Source: Pempheris klunzingeri
Taxonomy: Eukaryota; Chordata; Actinopteri; Acropomatiformes; Pempheridae
DNA: 64,000 nucleotides
Assembly (NCBI RefSeq): GCF_042242105.1
Contig: NC_092032.1
Coordinates: 5,374,415 to 5,438,414, forward strand
Direction: 5' to 3'
Shown: positions 59,810 to 64,000 of the stretch, piece by piece
How positions within the stretch are numbered: the stretch's first letter is position 1
Layout of the letters: each line of letters opens with the position of its first letter
The notes under the pieces: model-generated
The model's input: only the letters and a program-made list of their open reading frames with translations
What the model was told of the DNA's origin: nothing
The model's database searches: none
Position numbers and translations under genes: made by a program

Positions 59810-61830
59810 TGTTCTCACACACAGTAAATACAATAGCTACATATAAGAAAAAAAGCCCCTTACTTGACCATCATTTGTAACCAGCGAGTCACTGCCAGCC
59901 ACTAATGTTCCATTATGAGCGTGTGATAAAGCTTTAATCACCACGCTGAGTTGTAACCTTGTGTTACTGCTCAGATCGCAGCGTGCTGTCCCTTCAGCGG
60001 TGACACAAGCGTGATTGCTAGGACACATCTTTTGTTGCCTTTTGCAGATGAGACATATTGTGGAGGCTGGAAGAAGGGGGTGTAAGACAAGGATGTGAAC
60101 ATAAAACACATCTGGAGGAATGTGGACGTGCTACAGGTGGCTGGTTTTCAGGGATGGTATTCTCTGAACCACTCATAAGGCAGGCTAACTTGTAGTAGGG
60201 ATCAAACTATAATACTGATATGACAGGTATAACCACTGAAAGGGGAAAATGGAAAAAAAAAACAAAACTCACCTTTGGAGTTTTTATTCGCTCACTTTAA
60301 GATGATTAAGATGATTTTTGCTTTACATCTACATCTACATCTTCGTGCTTTGTGTTGGCTTGCGTGTTTCCAGCACTGTCACTCCACATGTGCAGTTTGT
60401 TAGGGAGTCATCATGGAAACAAAACAACTGAAGAAAGAATCCAATACCACTGGGACTTGTGCTGCACCTGGGCCTATTGTGAAACCTGATTCCTGTCCAG
60501 TCTGTAACAAAACACAGTCAACTTCCACCCCGATAGAGACGAAACCACACTGTGGAATGCACCAGTAGGGAAAAGGAAATACTGTCCATGTGTGGCCAGA
60601 GACCGGGCACTCATCCAGCTACTCTGTAGTCAGAGATCTTTGCTTGCAGAGTTTGAAAAAAAGATGGATATATGTGCAAGAACATCTTTTATAGTATAAA
60701 ACACCTTTTCTTAAACTTCTGCAGGTTGTCATGTGGACCCCCCCCCCCCCTTCTTTAAATGCAATGCAGCTGCAGCACCAGCAGGCTGTGCTACAGCACC
60801 ATGCCTCATCACAGCAGCCAGTGTAAACATGCAAAAAAAAAAAAAAAAATCTATCTATTCTCAAACATTCCTCAGTCTCCAGCATCAGAAGTGGCAGTCT
60901 GGGGGCACCGGCTTGTGCATATTGTCTTGCATGTCGTGGAACCATCGCACAGGATTAGGCTGTTCCTCAGGACTTCACTTTGTTTACGTTAACCTCTGCT
61001 AATCCCACTTAATCCTGCAGAGAGATTTAGTGTGAGCAGCCATTTCATTCTGTCACAGGCAGAGCAAAGTCCTCATGCATTAGTCAGTCATGAGTCAAGG
61101 AGGAATGATCAACATCACACACACAAATATTGGGAAGAAGGAAATGACTGCTGTCCATGTTTGGGGCCAGAATGTGCCATGACGCAGGGATGTACAGCAG
61201 CAGGAGTGAAGCAAAGAACAATTTATATATCTTCTTATTTTATTGTGATACTGACTGTGCATCAATACTGGAACAAGTGGAGCAAATCAGTGATGCACTT
61301 CAGGAGCCCAATTCAACCCTTGAGAGGGCCTATTCTATTCTATTCTATTCTATTCTATAATATTCTATTTTTTTCTTAATTTAATGTATTGCAACCCTCC
61401 AGTGACAGTCATAATTGTCCATTTATCTCCCAGCTGTAACCACCCACTTGAACCGGAACCTTTTCCATTAACAGCCACGGCGCTGTACGTTGTTCAGGAT
61501 AGATTTACGTGCTACACCAAATATTGTAATTTCTAACGTGTGCATGTACAACCTTTCTCCCGCAATATAATGATGAGCGAACAACAGAAAAACAGTGAGT
61601 GACTGAAGACAACTGCTACTGATGCGTTTTTCTTCTGCAAATTTGCAACATACACAGGTCGGACAATGCTAAAAAGGTTCAGAGATATAACCTCAAAAGT
61701 TGTAGTTCGTTTAATTTTGACTCTCATAACACTCTTTTTTTCATTGAATTTTTTTTTTTACAATAATTGTATTCGCTCGAGCTGTCGAGGGTGAAAAAGC
61801 CACTTTATTATTATAGAATGAATTCAGAGG
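59810..61830 (+). other. CREM-CCNY intergenic spacer
   Basis: It contains poly-C and poly-A tracts, a (TATTC)n run at 61325-61370 and a 51-codon ORF at 60413-60568. I see no recognisable gene. Confidence 0.6.
60413..60568 (+). CDS. Possible small ORF, 51 aa, unknown
   Basis: The ATG has A at -3 and G at +4, a strong initiation context. The peptide begins METKQLKKES and has a CxxC (SCPVC) followed by an HCGMH end, a pattern that could bind a metal. A fair splice acceptor (CACATGTGCAG) sits 20 nt before it. I do not recognise it, and random ORFs of this size are common. Confidence 0.15.
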   Translation: METKQLKKESNTTGTCAAPGPIVKPDSCPVCNKTQSTSTPIETKPHCGMHQ

Positions 61831-62427
61831 TGCGGAGCCATTTCTCAGCCGTGTAGAGGAACGCCCGACTTTACGGGGAGCACCTGAAAGCAGCGCGGCA
61901 GCGGATGTAGCAGCAGCGTCTGCAGCACATCGGCAACCATGTAGCGCCGAGGGCCGAAATATCTCCCCTCAGCGAGCTCAAGGCAAATGTCCTCACAGTC
62001 ATTCATGTCGCCGTGAAGTTCCAGCGTATCAGAATGCGTCTGTGGAGGTAACTGGACGCCCGGACGGAAATTACAAGGCGAGGGAGTCGAGTGTGAAACC
62101 GACGCCTGAAAGATAGAGGCTCTATCTGTCCTCGGCTGGACGTTTGGAAGGGGGACGTCGGGCTGCTCCTCTGATTTATTAGCCTACCTCGGCGTTTCTC
62201 AGCTTCTTAAATGACCGCACTTGTCCGGCTCTGCGTCTTTCACACTCAGGGGAAGGGCGTGTAACGCTAACGGACACCGGGGTTTGCACCAGGTCTGGAT
62301 ATCCGCGTTACCGCCCCGTTTTTTTTGTTTTTTTCCCCCTCTGTCGTGGTAACGCGAACAGCGCGACCAGAAGAAGAAGGCAGAAGACTGTTGGCTTTGG
62401 ACTATAACCAAAACCGGCTTCCACACC
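61830..62427 (+). promoter_or_regulatory. CCNY: CCNY CpG-rich promoter and 5' leader
   Basis: From about 61.83 kb the composition shifts to GC- and CpG-rich sequence that continues into the coding exon, as expected of a housekeeping promoter and 5' UTR. No TATA box is apparent. Confidence 0.55.
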
Positions 62428-62581
62428 ATGGGGAATACCACCTCCTGCTGCGTGTCATCCAGCCCCAAACACCGGAGGAACAATCACTCCAGGCTCGAGC
62501 CCTACCGGCCGGAGCCGGAGCTGAGCCGGGAGGACACGGGCTGCAACCTCCAGCACATCAGCGACAGAGAGAACCTAGACG
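62428..62581 (+). CDS. CCNY: CCNY coding exon 1 (cyclin Y, N-terminus)
   Basis: Cyclin Y is a membrane-tethered cyclin that activates CDK14/CDK16 and takes part in Wnt co-receptor phosphorylation. The exon encodes [20 protein letters not shown] through [13 protein letters not shown] plus one base, ending at GTGAGA in phase 1. Gly2 in MGNTTS fits N-myristoylation, and Cys7/Cys8 are possible palmitoylation sites. [17 protein letters not shown] is characteristic of cyclin Y. The cyclin box exons lie beyond the right edge of the window. Confidence 0.96.
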
Positions 62582-64000
62582 GTGAGATGCAGTCACCTCC
62601 TCCCTGACGTGGAAATGACATGATGCACACACCGAATGATCAAATTAGCATGAGTGATCCGTGTTGTTGTGATGGGACAGTGGTTTACCCCTCTGATCAC
62701 GAAGGCTGGAAGCGTTTGCAGATAATCAAAGCTGGCAACATCTGTGCGGAGGACCCACCCACCCATCACACCAATAACTACAGAGCTGGAGGCTCCCTTT
62801 GCATTGTACTCCAGCATTAGGAAGGCCCTAAAGATCTTATTTCCTTAAATCAAAAAAAGTTAGTGATTGTGCACTAAGATCATTTCAGCCTAAATTTGAT
62901 TCAAATGAACCTCTATTTTTTTAAAAACTGTCCTCAAACCTGATTCCAGGTTCGTGGAACAAATGCATCCTAATTTTAAAGGCGATCACATGTTTTGAAT
63001 GTCCAATCCTAATCTGGAAAGTCACTTGTAAATGTTTGCCACCTGCCTGTAGTGCAGTTGGAGTATACATTAGCAGATACACAGAAATCCAAGTACATAA
63101 AAGTTATGGAGGTGATTTGCAAACTGGGATGTGAGAGTACCAGCATGTTTTTTGCAGGGGAAACAAGTTTAATGTTCGTTTTAGCTTCACTGATTCCTTC
63201 CGTTATCATAAAAAGCTTCCAGGTTGACCCTGTTGGGTCCTATCACATTAGCACCCCTGACTGGTAGGCTTGTATATTTTTCCAACCCAAGTCCAGAATG
63301 CAGTTTGAATGAGTCTGCTGGCTTGATGTAGGACCCTGCGCTTGTGTCACGTTCACCATGTGTCCGTAAGGTTGGGACAGCGTGCTGAAGGGCCAGTGTG
63401 AGTTTGTGTTCCAGTAGGAGGTGATGTGATAATGATGGCACGTGTGTTTTCCTGCAGGGAGCTGAAGAGGAACTGACCAGACACACGTCTGAATGCTCAT
63501 TAACACCAGCAAAGTCACACTCTGCTGCACATTTTAGATCTTAAGTTTAGATCTAATGTTTAGATCTAATGTTTAGATCTAATGTTTCCTGCGGCTCATG
63601 GGGACGTTTTAGGGGTTGCCAAGCAAATTGAGGATTAATGTAGTAAGACTTTTTTTTTCTGCTTGTTCAAGGTTCGCACACTTGTTTGAGGCACAAGATG
63701 AATATTTGATCTGTAAAGTTGATATATTTAGACATTGTATGGATTTCATCAGGGACCAGTGAGGCCTAAAGTGTCTGATTGTGTATCACAGACACACATA
63801 AAAGCGTAGGTATCCCAGTGATCAGTAAGCGATGGGGAAGGAGAGCGGGGAAGGCAATCATCCCAGCATGCCCACACAGTAAGGAAACTACCAGCAATGC
63901 TTGTGGTAGAACATGTGAAACATTAGCAGGGACCAGCCCTGTGCTAGTTGGAGAAAACTCTGCAGGTCGTAGCGCAGCACCGAATGTGGCATCGGAACAA
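62582..64000 (+). other. CCNY: CCNY intron 1 (partial)
   Basis: It runs from the GTGAGA donor to the window edge. No exon was recognised. A triple 13-bp repeat lies at 63545-63583. Confidence 0.8.

Noticed and set aside
62670-62730. tRNA-like GACAGTGGTTTACCCCTCTGATCACGAAGG
   Set aside because: It only vaguely resembles a D and anticodon arm; no B box follows.

Overview
This is a stretch of vertebrate nuclear chromosome, almost certainly from a percomorph-type teleost fish. The genes are split by GT-AG introns, the intergenic DNA is full of (CA)n/(GT)n microsatellites, and there are fish-type retroposon and MITE remnants. The proteins read as close orthologues of vertebrate genes. Four genes were recognised, in the order and orientation of human 10p11.21: PARD3 (-), CUL2 (-), CREM (+), CCNY (+).

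Layout. Positions 1-30691 lie inside the very long first intron of PARD3. I found no coding exon there, only microsatellites, retroposon fragments, one foldback element and decayed tRNA-Trp copies. PARD3 coding exon 1 (40 codons) is at 30692-30811 inside a CpG-rich promoter region. From about 31.1 to 40.7 kb is a spacer holding three intact tRNA genes (Trp, Leu-CAG, Trp), one tRNA-Trp pseudogene, a SINE, a MITE and a 19-bp minisatellite. CUL2 occupies about 40.68-51.8 kb on the minus strand. All 20 coding exons could be joined with exact phase agreement into a 745-codon reading frame, the same length I recall for human CUL2. CREM runs from about 52.4 to 59.8 kb on the plus strand, and CCNY begins with coding exon 1 at 62428-62581 and runs out of the window.

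Function. PARD3 is a cell-polarity scaffold, CUL2 is the backbone of the elongin-BC/VHL-type ubiquitin ligases, CREM is a cAMP-responsive bZIP factor, and CCNY is a membrane-anchored cyclin. They share a conserved neighbourhood rather than a pathway. CUL2 and CREM appear to fire from one divergent promoter interval of roughly 0.6 kb.

The most interesting part is CREM. The bZIP exons and the internal ICER start exon are well conserved, and the ICER exon is preceded by three copies of TGATGTCA (one inverted). The upstream exons, however, do not encode the kinase-inducible and glutamine-rich domains expected of full-length CREM. In their place are three short unfamiliar exons, two of which look like a tandem duplication. 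All assignments rest on reading the sequence and on remembered family features; no database search was possible.
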